DNA from: Pantoea eucrina
GTDB taxonomy: Bacteria; Pseudomonadota; Gammaproteobacteria; Enterobacterales; Enterobacteriaceae
Direction of reading: 5' to 3'
Length of the DNA: 35,755 bases
Assembly (NCBI RefSeq): GCF_002095385.1
Contig: NZ_MIPP01000039.1
Coordinates: 1 to 35,755, forward strand
In this document: piece after piece, positions 7,881 to 15,409 of the stretch
Layout of the letters: every line of letters starts with the position of its first letter
Position numbering within the stretch: the stretch's first letter is position 1
Translations under genes and position numbers: made by a program
Notes under the pieces: generated by a model
What the model saw: only the letters and a program-made list of their open reading frames with translations
Databases searched by the model: none
Told to the model about the DNA's origin: nothing

Positions 7881-7908
7881 ATATTTAAAATAAATAGCAC
7901 ACCCATGA

Positions 7909-7937
7909 TTGACATATTAAATTTATTTTAATATATA
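7909..7937 (+). promoter_or_regulatory. Promoter of the 7970-8530 gene
   Basis: Consensus -35 TTGACA at 7909-7914, 17-base spacer, -10 TATATA at 7932-7937, 33 bases before the ATG. It lacks the ATCGG spacer motif seen in other single-gene promoters of the window. Confidence 0.65.
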
Positions 7938-7969
7938 TTAATTAACATTTAATATATAAGGAGTTTAAA

Positions 7970-8530
7970 ATGAAAAAAGATAGCAATAAATATTTAGTAA
8001 AAAAAATAGGCGGTACTGCCATTAATGTTGTTAACGTTTTTGTTCCTGTGAAGAAATCTGGTGAAAGATTTAAAGAAGCTCTTAAGTTTAAAAGAACAAG
8101 ACAGATGCTAAACCAGGGAAAGGTAAAGAAGGTTGATTACATTCCATTTGAAGAGTTATGTCAGAGAAATGATATAGATGATAGTAAACTAAAGAAGAGG
8201 TATATGACGATGGCATGGTTAACTTATGTTTTCTTCTTCGCTATGGTAGGTTGGGGAGCATACTTTATAATGTCTATTTTAAATGGGGATATTTTTGCTG
8301 CGATTAGAAGCTTCTCAACAACTATAGTCTGTCTTAGTTTTTATTTTTGGGCTGCGGTTGATGCTTATTGCTACAGAACAAGGCAATTACATTCAAAGCT
8401 TGGTTTTTTAAAATCACCTGAGCATATATTCCCTAACCCATTTCATGAGTTTTCACAAGTCAGTGAGGTTATAGAAGAAGGGAAGTCGATAAGAAAAATA
8501 AAAGCATTTTTATTATCGAAAATAAATTAA
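7970..8530 (+). CDS. Two-helix inner-membrane protein, possibly TraX/IcmV-like, 186 aa
   Basis: A basic N-terminal region of about 75 residues contains GERFKEALKFKRTRQMLNQG, then a short acidic motif (FEELCQRNDIDDSKLKKRY), two close hydrophobic segments at about 83-106 and 112-135, and a polar C-terminus. This layout matches what I recall of TraX of IncI plasmids and IcmV of Dot/Icm systems, which are encoded next to traY/dotA. The position directly after the traY-like gene supports this, but the gene has its own promoter and follows a terminator. An exclusion protein at the same position (as ExcA in IncI) is the alternative. Confidence 0.5.
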   Translation: MKKDSNKYLVKKIGGTAINVVNVFVPVKKSGERFKEALKFKRTRQMLNQGKVKKVDYIPFEELCQRNDIDDSKLKKRYMTMAWLTYVFFFAMVGWGAYFIMSILNGDIFAAIRSFSTTIVCLSFYFWAAVDAYCYRTRQLHSKLGFLKSPEHIFPNPFHEFSQVSEVIEEGKSIRKIKAFLLSKIN

Positions 8531-8539
8531 TAAATCTAG

Positions 8540-8569
8540 TTGATATCCATTAAAGAAGTACGATAATAT
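8540..8569 (+). promoter_or_regulatory. Candidate promoter of the 8600-8851 gene
   Basis: TTGATA at 8540-8545, 18-base spacer, TAATAT at 8564-8569, 31 bases before the ATG. It begins 10 bases after the previous stop codon. Confidence 0.5.
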
Positions 8570-8599
8570 ATTTATAACGAAACGAGAGGAGATACCTAA

Positions 8600-8851
8600 A
8601 TGTTAAATTTTTTAAACGCATTTAATAGCACGCTGCATTTGTTTACTGATAACTTTTTCGCTGCGGCTTTGCTTTTTTCTGCTGCTTTTGTATGGCTGAT
8701 TAATAGCAAGAAAATTCAGGATAAATTATCTAAAACTAAAACCGACCTCGGATCTACTGCTCTAACTTTAGCAGCAATGGGAAATGGTTTATTAGTTATC
8801 CCTGTGTTGGGATTTTCTGTATACGCTATCTTCGCTTCACTGGCAGCTTAA
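8600..8851 (+). CDS. Small two-helix membrane protein, 83 aa
   Basis: Not recognised. Two hydrophobic segments, about residues 16-34 and 57-82, separated by a Lys/Asp-rich loop (KKIQDKLSKTKTDLGS). The second is rich in Gly and Ala, like small type IV-secretion or pilin-like membrane subunits. GAGAGGAG lies upstream of the ATG. A strong terminator follows after 24 bases. Its place behind the traY-like gene suggests, but does not prove, a role in conjugation. Confidence 0.6.
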   Translation: MLNFLNAFNSTLHLFTDNFFAAALLFSAAFVWLINSKKIQDKLSKTKTDLGSTALTLAAMGNGLLVIPVLGFSVYAIFASLAA

Positions 8852-8875
8852 CACAGTTCACTTCTCTCTCGTTTC

Positions 8876-8898
8876 AAGAGGCTTCGGCCTCTTTTTTT
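8876..8898 (+). terminator. Rho-independent terminator
   Basis: AAGAGGC/GCCTCTT stem around a TTCG tetraloop, followed by five more T. The hyper-stable tetraloop and long T run make this one of the most convincing terminators in the window. Confidence 0.95.
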
Positions 8899-8940
8899 AT
8901 GTTAGTGTATCAACACCACCTCTGAGGACTCATACCTATC

Positions 8941-10086
8941 ATGGATACGCCATTCTTTGACTCACCCTATAACACATATACTTTCTACTATGACGAAAGC
9001 GGCAACGATCGCAAGTTCTACATACGAGAAGACTTTAGTGGATACAACGTTCAAAGAAAAGAAGGCCTTCACTTCTTCTTAGGTGGCGTGGCGCATCATG
9101 GTAAGACTACAACTGCTGATGCTGTTGCTCTCATAAAGACTCTCAAACTGGCAAAAGGGGAAGAGCTGAAAGCTGCTGTTTTCGGTAAAGGTGAGTTTCC
9201 AAGCATTATAGGGCGTAAAAAAACAGAGACTTTCTTGAAATGGCTTGTTAACTCAGACCTTTATGTTCACTGCTTCCACCTTAACCTTGTCTACTGGTCT
9301 TACATTGATGTTATCGATGACTGTGTAATCTATGCTCTTGATAATAACATTATCCCTTCTGAAGGTTCAGGGTTTGACCTTGAGCAATTTATTAAAATAC
9401 ATAAAGATGCTCTTTATAATGTCATAACGACTAACGCAAAAGATTTTTTTGAACTTTTATCAAAATACGACTTTCCTGAGCTTTTTGGCAAAGAGAGAGA
9501 GTTTATCAGTGATCTGGCTGTGTTCGTTGAAAAGTCAGGTTTGAAGGTGAAGGATAAAGATCCTAATAGTGAGCTTGCGCTACATCAATTAATGCTGGCT
9601 TTCTTTCTTAAAAAGTGCCGTGATATTGATGAGCTTACACTTTTTTCTGATAGAGCCAAAACACCTATCATCGAAGACTTTTCTCTTTTTTATAAAGTTA
9701 GAGCTATGATGTTTAGACATTCAAAACATATCTTTGACGAAGAGCCGACTATTCAACGGATAATCTCTGATAGCAAAGGAAATCACCCCGACTTTACTCC
9801 TGATATTGATTATTCATTCCATGATTCTGAAGAAGATGGTTTTGAGCTAATTCAGGTCAGCGACGCAATAACAGGGATTTTAAGAGAGTATTATAGTTTC
9901 ATTGATAAAAGCTCTCATGAAGAAATTATAGAGATTAGAAACAATCTAACCTCGCGTCAGAAAGACAACTTCAAGTTATTTGAATCTCTGTTAGATAGAA
10001 CCGATAACAATTGCCGCGAAATGATTTATTCAGTAAAGACTGTGTTTGAATCTTATAAAAATGATTTGTTTGCTGGCCGCATATAA
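8941..10086 (+). CDS. DUF3800-like protein, predicted RNase H-fold nuclease, 381 aa
   Basis: The N-terminal YTFYYDESGNDRKFY (about residues 13-27) is the signature DESG of DUF3800 proteins. Later features fit too: FSDRAK near residue 238 and near residue 295 FHDSEEDGFELIQVSDAI, the acidic S-x-x-x-x-x-x-IQ-x-x-D element of the C-terminal half. The family is predicted to have an RNase H-like fold with acidic metal-binding residues (D18/E19, D239, D310 are candidates here) and is often found on mobile elements and near defence genes; activity is unproven in most members. GAGG lies 14 bases upstream of the ATG. It converges on the LPD7 gene at a shared terminator. Confidence 0.65.
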   Translation: MDTPFFDSPYNTYTFYYDESGNDRKFYIREDFSGYNVQRKEGLHFFLGGVAHHGKTTTADAVALIKTLKLAKGEELKAAVFGKGEFPSIIGRKKTETFLKWLVNSDLYVHCFHLNLVYWSYIDVIDDCVIYALDNNIIPSEGSGFDLEQFIKIHKDALYNVITTNAKDFFELLSKYDFPELFGKEREFISDLAVFVEKSGLKVKDKDPNSELALHQLMLAFFLKKCRDIDELTLFSDRAKTPIIEDFSLFYKVRAMMFRHSKHIFDEEPTIQRIISDSKGNHPDFTPDIDYSFHDSEEDGFELIQVSDAITGILREYYSFIDKSSHEEIIEIRNNLTSRQKDNFKLFESLLDRTDNNCREMIYSVKTVFESYKNDLFAGRI

Positions 10087-10110
10087 AAAAGGGGCTTAAA
10101 GCCCCTTTTT
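10086..10110. terminator. Bidirectional terminator between convergent genes
   Basis: Long symmetric stem AAAAAGGGGC/GCCCCTTTTT with a TTAAA loop. It has T runs on both strands and overlaps the end of both flanking genes. Confidence 0.92.
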
Positions 10111-11284
10111 ACTTCATACGTGTTGGCATTCTGGCCGTATAGACTGGAGCCTGAACAGGCACTGCGGGCTGATCGTAGCCGGGATTTTCTATCGACTTAT
10201 CTATGTCCTTTACTTCTCTCTTCCCCCCGAAAGGCATTACTAAATCAAGTTTACGCTGTTGGTGAACCTCTCTAAAAATCCTCTCCTGTTCTTCAGATGC
10301 GGGTTTTACCACTAATCCGGCTTTTGTTGCTTCTTCGTATGCCTGCTCTAAGAAGAGATCATTCCCCTCAAAAGTAATGCTGTTCCATCCCTTTGACTTA
10401 GCCATCATCGTTAAACGACGTGCCGCTAAGCCTCTGTCATGACTTACTATCGATAGCCCCTGAGCTGACTCTTCAAGCACTGTGTTATCAGTGAAATGTA
10501 GCTTACGACTGTGTTCAAGTTCCTCTATATCATGTAATGACCTGCCGAACATGCGTCTAAGCTCTTCAGATGGTAAGAACGACACAGGGGCATGAGATTT
10601 AGCCTTGAACATCTCGCTAACGCGCTTCTTAATGCCATCGATTCCTGAAGATTGCTGCTTCTTCTTCGTAAAAGCTTCCAGCTCATCTATGTGCTGTTTC
10701 GGGGCTTCAGGCTCATCCTGTGGCCTTCCCTCAGCCTTACGCACTGTGAACCTGTCCAGCTCTGACAAATCAGGCTCATTGTCTTCAAAGCTCGATATAT
10801 CGACGCCCTGCGTATTGGCTGCTGCCGTCTCAGAAACTCGCTGTGTCTTCTTAGCCATGACAGCCAAATCATCATCACTGAGTAGCTCTTCAATTACTGC
10901 AGCTTTCACTGCAGCTGGGGACGTAGCCTTCTTAGCAGGTTCTTCAGGGGCATCGAAGAAAACAAAGCCATCCTCTTCAACTCCTAAAGCAGCTTCAAAC
11001 GGGTTTGGCTGAAAGTCGGAGCTGATACCCATCGCCTCCTGTGCTCTCCTATGTAGCGCCAGCTCTTCAGTCTTGTCTTCATAGAGACCTGTCAGATAAG
11101 CATGGTCTTCCTGAAGCTTAACCATCTTAGGATCGTCCTCTTTGATGCCTGCTTGTCGTTTCTCTTCAATGGATTTCATCAGATCGTCGGTCATCGATTC
11201 GACCATCTCTAAAGCCGCAACCGGGTCAGCAACGAATGCTCTATTGAATGTGTTAATAAACGTATTTTCTGCGTGTTCACTCAT
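10109..11284 (-). CDS. LPD7-domain plasmid protein, 391 aa
   Basis: Residues about 277-340 (SIVSHDRGLAARRL, then KSKGWNSITFEGND and KAGLVVKPASEE) match the pattern of large polyvalent protein-associated domain 7 (LPD7), a module common in relaxases and in plasmid/phage polyvalent proteins. The N-terminal two thirds is acidic and low-complexity with Ala/Pro/Glu-rich linkers, and has no relaxase His triad or HUH motif. AAGGAG precedes the ATG. Its promoter (11341-11369) contains the 20-bp dyad shared with the partition and toxin loci, so it is probably controlled together with parA, from which it diverges. G+C content appears higher than in most neighbours. Confidence 0.6.
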   Translation of the reverse strand: MSEHAENTFINTFNRAFVADPVAALEMVESMTDDLMKSIEEKRQAGIKEDDPKMVKLQEDHAYLTGLYEDKTEELALHRRAQEAMGISSDFQPNPFEAALGVEEDGFVFFDAPEEPAKKATSPAAVKAAVIEELLSDDDLAVMAKKTQRVSETAAANTQGVDISSFEDNEPDLSELDRFTVRKAEGRPQDEPEAPKQHIDELEAFTKKKQQSSGIDGIKKRVSEMFKAKSHAPVSFLPSEELRRMFGRSLHDIEELEHSRKLHFTDNTVLEESAQGLSIVSHDRGLAARRLTMMAKSKGWNSITFEGNDLFLEQAYEEATKAGLVVKPASEEQERIFREVHQQRKLDLVMPFGGKREVKDIDKSIENPGYDQPAVPVQAPVYTARMPTRMK

Positions 11285-11340
11285 ATATATCTCCTTGTTT
11301 TAAAATTGAAAATTTAGCTTCCATAATGGCCGCATACTAA

Positions 11341-11369
11341 TCTATACTATTATATAGTAGTATGGTCAA
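11341..11369 (-). promoter_or_regulatory. Promoter of the LPD7 gene with embedded partition-type operator
   Basis: On the minus strand: -35 TTGACC at 11364-11369, 17-base spacer, -10 TATAGA at 11341-11346. The dyad at 11344-11363 fills the spacer, so a bound protein would block RNA polymerase. Confidence 0.65.
11344..11363. promoter_or_regulatory. Operator/centromere-like dyad, copy 1
   Basis: ATACTAT-TATATA-GTAGTAT: same 7+6+7 layout as copies at 12052 and 33265, with one mismatch in the right arm. It lies between the divergent LPD7 gene and parA. A small hairpin (CGGCT/AGCCG, 11379-11393) lies between this site and parA. Confidence 0.7.
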
Positions 11370-11424
11370 CAGCATACCCGGCTAAGAAAGCCGTATTGAG
11401 ATAAACGGAAGAGGTAAAACAGTT

Positions 11425-12051
11425 ATGTTTGCTATGAGCGTGTGGTGTAGAAAAGGCGGTGTAGGAAAGACTACTCTCAGCCTGAATCTGTGCGGCTATT
11501 TCGCATCGAAAGGCCAGTCAACAACCCTCGTTGATTTCGACCCGCAAGGCGGTGCTTTAATCTGTGCCGGCTTCGCAGAAAAGAACGGTAAACCGCTGCC
11601 GTTTGAAGTGACTCGCAAACCTAAAGCTCCAACAGACTTCATGATCTTCGATCATGCTCCAGGCGTTGACAGCGGCGGCCAGTTAGCGCCTCTGGTGCTG
11701 GTTCCGACCATTCTCGATGCTTCAAGCTACTCAGCAACGCTTAAAAGTATCGATGAGCTGAAAGAGATGAAGAAGCCCTTTATTCTGGTGCCTAACCGTG
11801 TAGAAGTTCAGAACAAAGAGCAAATGGAGCTGTTAGATAAGCTGAAGGGCTATTCAGAGAAGCTTGGCTATGAGCAACCGTATATCCGTAAGCGTGTTGC
11901 TTATCCTCGCGCGTTCGGCAATGGGATCACTATCTTTGAAGACAAGTCAGGCTTACCAAATATTACTGATGCGCGTCATGAGTTCGCTCAGCTCATCGAA
12001 ATCATCAAGATGAAAATCAAACAACAAAACGAAGCGAAAGCGGCAAAGTAA
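11425..12051 (+). CDS. parA: ParA-family partition ATPase, 208 aa
   Basis: A deviant Walker A is clear: KGGVGKTT with the signature Lys10 and catalytic Lys15-Thr16. VDFDPQGG follows at about residues 37-44 and FMIFDHAPG at about 72-80 is the Walker B-like segment. At 208 aa with no N-terminal DNA-binding domain it fits type Ib ParA/ParF proteins, which form ATP-dependent patterns or polymers that position plasmids. It is followed by an RHH protein gene (12111-12506), the normal partner. GAAGAGG lies about 10 bases upstream; an internal ATG (codon 4) is also possible. Copies of a 20-bp dyad flank the gene on both sides. Confidence 0.9.
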   Translation: MFAMSVWCRKGGVGKTTLSLNLCGYFASKGQSTTLVDFDPQGGALICAGFAEKNGKPLPFEVTRKPKAPTDFMIFDHAPGVDSGGQLAPLVLVPTILDASSYSATLKSIDELKEMKKPFILVPNRVEVQNKEQMELLDKLKGYSEKLGYEQPYIRKRVAYPRAFGNGITIFEDKSGLPNITDARHEFAQLIEIIKMKIKQQNEAKAAK

Positions 12052-12071
12052 ATACTATTGTATGATAGTAT
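12052..12071. promoter_or_regulatory. Operator/centromere-like dyad, copy 2
   Basis: ATACTAT-TGTATG-ATAGTAT, perfect 7-base arms, beginning at the base after the parA stop codon and 39 bases before the RHH gene. Its location in the par operon suits a centromere (parS) or autoregulatory site. Confidence 0.8.
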
Positions 12072-12110
12072 AGTGTATGACGCGCTACGTGAATTCTGAG
12101 AGAAATTGCT

Positions 12111-12506
12111 ATGACAGATGCTAAGAAAGACAAAGCTGAAAAATCGAACAAAAAAGGGGCCGCCTGGCTTGATGACTTTGCCGCATTTGAAAACGTCTCA
12201 CTTGAGACGTCATTTGCTGAGAGCAAAGGCACATACTGGAACTATCGGGTAGAGAGCTTAGGTGATGTTCAGTCAGGCGCAGCTCCTCATGTTCGCTCTA
12301 ATGTGAAAGTGACTAAGCACGATAACGCCCGTTTAATGAACGTGCGCATTCCTGCTGAGCTTGAAGAGAAGCTTAAACAGGTTTCTTTTGACATACCTAT
12401 TGCCACTCTTTTACTGATTTGCGCTGATTATTTAACTGACGAATTAATTAATACTAATAAACAGATTTTAGCTTTACCGCGTGAAAACGATGAAAGGAAG
12501 ATTTAA
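12111..12506 (+). CDS. RHH centromere-binding protein (ParG/ParB analogue), 131 aa
   Basis: The C-terminal third (about residues 78-118: RLMNVRIPAELEEKLKQV, then PIATLLLICADYL) reads as a ribbon-helix-helix domain: a short strand, a helix starting at Pro-Ala-Glu, and a second hydrophobic helix. The N-terminal part is Lys-rich and flexible, as in ParG, where it stimulates the ParA/ParF ATPase and carries an Arg-finger-like residue. Position 59 bases after parA makes it the partition adaptor that binds the local dyads. GAGAGA lies upstream of the ATG. Confidence 0.75.
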   Translation: MTDAKKDKAEKSNKKGAAWLDDFAAFENVSLETSFAESKGTYWNYRVESLGDVQSGAAPHVRSNVKVTKHDNARLMNVRIPAELEEKLKQVSFDIPIATLLLICADYLTDELINTNKQILALPRENDERKI

Positions 12507-12519
12507 TCGGGATGAACGG

Positions 12520-12548
12520 TTGACCAAGCGCTTTATTTATTATAGTTA
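12520..12548 (+). promoter_or_regulatory. Candidate promoter of the 12629-18532 unit
   Basis: TTGACC at 12520-12525, 17-base spacer, TAGTTA at 12543-12548 (TATAGT at 12541 with a short spacer is an alternative). TTTAATCGGGATGAA lies just upstream at 12502-12516, related to the block found inside other promoters of the window. Confidence 0.5.
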
Positions 12549-12550
12549 AT

Positions 12551-12608
12551 AGTTTACTTATATAATAACTTACATGAAATAAAAGTAAGAATGTAAGGAA
12601 AGTAAACT
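12551..12608. repeat. Nested inverted repeats in the leader of the coiled-coil gene
   Basis: Outer arms AGTTTACTT (12551-12559) and AAGTAAACT (12600-12608); inner arms CTTACA (12569-12574) and TGTAAG (12592-12597). The structure ends nine bases before the AAGGAG ribosome binding site, so it could be an mRNA leader hairpin or a protein-binding site. Confidence 0.6.
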
Positions 12609-12628
12609 TAATAACAAAGGAGTTAGTA

Positions 12629-14806
12629 ATGCCAAACGCGAAAGTAATAGTTGAGTATACAAGAAACGATGTAAAAGTTTCAGGGGGACTATATGGCTTC
12701 AAACCTTCTGCTGAAGAGCTGGGTGAAGGGCCTGCTATTTATAAAAATCCTTTAAATGGCGAGACGATTGAAGCTGAAACTTTAAAACAGTTAATGCAAA
12801 TAATTGCTCAACCTGAAGTAAAGGCAGAGTATGATGAAGATGGCGTTTTAATTAAATCTGAGCCGAGAGATATTGGCGAAGTCGTCGATAATGAAATCCT
12901 TTTCTCAGCAGAAAAAGTTAAAAGAATAAAACTATCGGAAAGAGATGGTAAAGCTCTTATCGATAAATATATAAATGATGAATTAAAATACAAAAGGTAT
13001 TTGAAAGAAAAAGAAGCCTTTGATAAAGACCCTTCTAAAAACCCAATGCCAAAGGCCGTGGTTAATTCACCTGTTGAGCCAAAACCATTTATCTATACCA
13101 ATGCTTTAAGAGACAGGAAGGCAACAGCAAGAACTAACGATACAGAAGCTTATCAAGCAATCTATGACCTTTCAGGCATCCCGGAAGAGATCCGCTTAGA
13201 TTGGTGGAAAACTGTTATTCATGCTCATGCTAATCCTAACTATGTGATTGAATCAACGCAAAGTAATGGTGATAACACTGTTCGAGGAATGCGCGGTAAA
13301 CGTGCGATAATTGCTAATAATATTCATGTAGCTCAAGACGCATCTGTTCACGGTCAGCTTTTCGAGTTTGTATATGACGTATCAGATGCTAAATACGTGC
13401 TTTGTGATGATGCTAAACGTGAAGAGCTTAAAAAACTCGGAAAAGAAGACCAGATCACATACTTCCCAAATGATGACAGAGCCTTCGTTCCTGAGCATGG
13501 CGGTGTATTTCCATTTGCTAAGTGGATGAATGGCAGAACCGATCTCAAGTCTGATACATACCGTGAAATCATATTGAAGCACGTTAACAGAGAGCTGGAA
13601 AAAGCCGGTTTTGGTGATTACCCGGTTCACTCTTTTGTTAGTCGTGTTCAGAAGTTTAAAGATGAAGAACAGGCTGAAGCTGTAAGAAAAGTTCATACAG
13701 ATTTACCCCAGTCTATCACAGACTACAAAGAAGACTTTGCTGAGCTGGCAAAACTTAGCGTTGACCCTGAGCAAAAGAATGCTTCCATTGTTAATAAATA
13801 CAATATTAACATCAGAAATAAAAGCAATAAAGCTATTGAAATGGTAGCTGAAATTGAAAGAATACATTCCGATATAGTTATTATGGAAGCAGCAAGGGAT
13901 GCTGAAGTTGAAAACTTAACTTTAAAAGTTGAGAAAGAAAAGCTTTCAGTAAAAGTTAACCAGCTTACAGAAGAGGTTGAGCTTAAAAATAACGATATTT
14001 ATTTATTAAAAGAAGCTCTTAAAGAGGAAGAGGAGCTTAAAGAAGCTTATTCTGCTAAAAATATGGCTTTATCTACTGAAAATGAAGGGTTAAAAGAGAA
14101 GATAAACGGTCTTGAAACTGACATCGAGCAATATGAATCAAATCTTGAAGAGATTGAAGAGAGTCAGAGAAAGCTTAAAGAAGATTTAGCTAAAAAAGAA
14201 ACAGCAATCAATAGTAAAGATTTAGAAATTACAAGGCTTTCATCAGAACTTGAAGAGCTTGACGCTTCAACAACTGAACAAATTAACAGCTTGTCAGGTA
14301 AGGTCTCTGAGCTTGAGAAGGCTATTGAAGACAATAAAACTTCTTATGCGAATGATAAAAAACAGGCTCTTGATGATCTTCGTAAAGAGCTGACTAATAA
14401 CTTTAATAAAGAAAAAGAAGAAGCACTGGCTAATCTTCGTCGTGATATGGAAGAGAAGTTCAAAGCTGAGAAGGAAGAAGCAGTTAAAGTTGCTCTCAAT
14501 ACTCAGGCGAAAACCCTTACAAGTCAGTATGAGGAAGATAAAAAACAGGCTCTCAACGATCTGCGCAAGGAACTGACTGAGCAATTTGGAGTTAAAGAAG
14601 AGAAATATAAGAGCACAATTTCAGAGCTTGAGGATAACGTTAGTAAATACGTTAAATCTTCAAAAGAAAACTTCGAACTTGCGGATTCTTATAGCAAAAA
14701 AATGCGTGAATTCCTCGAAGAGAACACTGAACTCGTTCAGAAAAACCGCGAACTAAGCGCACAACTGGAAAAAAACGGGAAAAACAACACACCTAAAAAT
14801 AAATAA
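12629..14806 (+). CDS. Long coiled-coil protein with unknown N-terminal domain, 725 aa
   Basis: Residues about 1-400 form a globular part that I cannot assign (features: LDWWKTVIHAHANPNY near 192-207 and VPEHGGVFPFAKWMNG near 290-305). From about 415 to the C-terminus the sequence is a highly charged Glu/Lys/Leu heptad pattern typical of a long coiled coil. Inside it, DKKQALxDLRKELT occurs twice 61 residues apart (nucleotides 14354 and 14537), an internal duplication. AAGGAG precedes the ATG. It is the first gene of a tightly packed unit ending with the P-loop ATPase. Possible roles include DNA-bridging or scaffold protein of plasmid replication or segregation; this is inference. Confidence 0.65.
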   Translation: MPNAKVIVEYTRNDVKVSGGLYGFKPSAEELGEGPAIYKNPLNGETIEAETLKQLMQIIAQPEVKAEYDEDGVLIKSEPRDIGEVVDNEILFSAEKVKRIKLSERDGKALIDKYINDELKYKRYLKEKEAFDKDPSKNPMPKAVVNSPVEPKPFIYTNALRDRKATARTNDTEAYQAIYDLSGIPEEIRLDWWKTVIHAHANPNYVIESTQSNGDNTVRGMRGKRAIIANNIHVAQDASVHGQLFEFVYDVSDAKYVLCDDAKREELKKLGKEDQITYFPNDDRAFVPEHGGVFPFAKWMNGRTDLKSDTYREIILKHVNRELEKAGFGDYPVHSFVSRVQKFKDEEQAEAVRKVHTDLPQSITDYKEDFAELAKLSVDPEQKNASIVNKYNINIRNKSNKAIEMVAEIERIHSDIVIMEAARDAEVENLTLKVEKEKLSVKVNQLTEEVELKNNDIYLLKEALKEEEELKEAYSAKNMALSTENEGLKEKINGLETDIEQYESNLEEIEESQRKLKEDLAKKETAINSKDLEITRLSSELEELDASTTEQINSLSGKVSELEKAIEDNKTSYANDKKQALDDLRKELTNNFNKEKEEALANLRRDMEEKFKAEKEEAVKVALNTQAKTLTSQYEEDKKQALNDLRKELTEQFGVKEEKYKSTISELEDNVSKYVKSSKENFELADSYSKKMREFLEENTELVQKNRELSAQLEKNGKNNTPKNK

Positions 14807-14815
14807 GGAGATGCT

Positions 14816-15409
14816 ATGAGTATAGAAATTAAAAAAATAAACTTTAAAAGCTTGGACAGGGCTTATGACAGGTTGGTAAGTGCTATAAAATACGATGAGA
14901 TTGTCAGGAAAGCCTTAGACAATAATGATTCAAACAAGGAGTTATTAAAGTTTCTCATCAATAACATTCGAATAAAAGGAGTGGTATACCACTCCAGCTT
15001 TGAAGCTTATCATGAAGCGCAAGTGATAAGGCAGAACAGCGATGACAGAAGCTTGGGTGATTCTATAAGACTAACCTCATTGCTTAATTTAGCTATGAGA
15101 AGACTCTTTCAGGTTATAGATGACCGTTATGAAATTGTTTACGAAGGAGAATACTTAAACTTATTCATGAACAGTTTAAACGTTAAACAGAGAGAGTTTC
15201 TATTTGACAATAGAAGGGTTTCTTTAGATAAGTATGAGATTTTAAATCATAAGAAAGTCAATAAGAATATTTCACTGTCTAATAATGAAAATAAGGAGTT
15301 CACTGAAGCTCTATACAACAATTATGAAGCTGTTAGGTTTTTCTACTCAGAAGGAGTCAGGATAGAACGTTTAGTCACTCCTGAGCTTAAGCTTAGTGAG
15401 GTCGCATGA
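14816..15409 (+). CDS. Hypothetical protein, 197 aa
   Basis: Not recognised. Helical, charged, no membrane segments. AAGGAG begins 13 bases before the ATG, and the gene starts nine bases after the coiled-coil gene. Its stop overlaps the start of the next gene (ATGA), implying translational coupling. Belongs to the 12629-18532 unit. Confidence 0.65.
   Translation: MSIEIKKINFKSLDRAYDRLVSAIKYDEIVRKALDNNDSNKELLKFLINNIRIKGVVYHSSFEAYHEAQVIRQNSDDRSLGDSIRLTSLLNLAMRRLFQVIDDRYEIVYEGEYLNLFMNSLNVKQREFLFDNRRVSLDKYEILNHKKVNKNISLSNNENKEFTEALYNNYEAVRFFYSEGVRIERLVTPELKLSEVA

Noticed and set aside
10605..11012. Plus-strand 135-codon Ser/Cys-rich frame
   Set aside because: Antisense of the LPD7 gene, with composition typical of a shadow frame.
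10109..11284. Relaxase assignment
   Set aside because: Only an LPD7-like module is present; no catalytic Tyr or His triad was seen.
12507..12628. Iterons of a plasmid origin
   Set aside because: Only inverted repeats were found here, with no run of direct repeats; no origin can be claimed.
13354..14584. Minus-strand frames inside the coiled-coil gene
   Set aside because: Phe/Ser-rich mirror images of a Glu/Lys-rich coding strand; no start signals.
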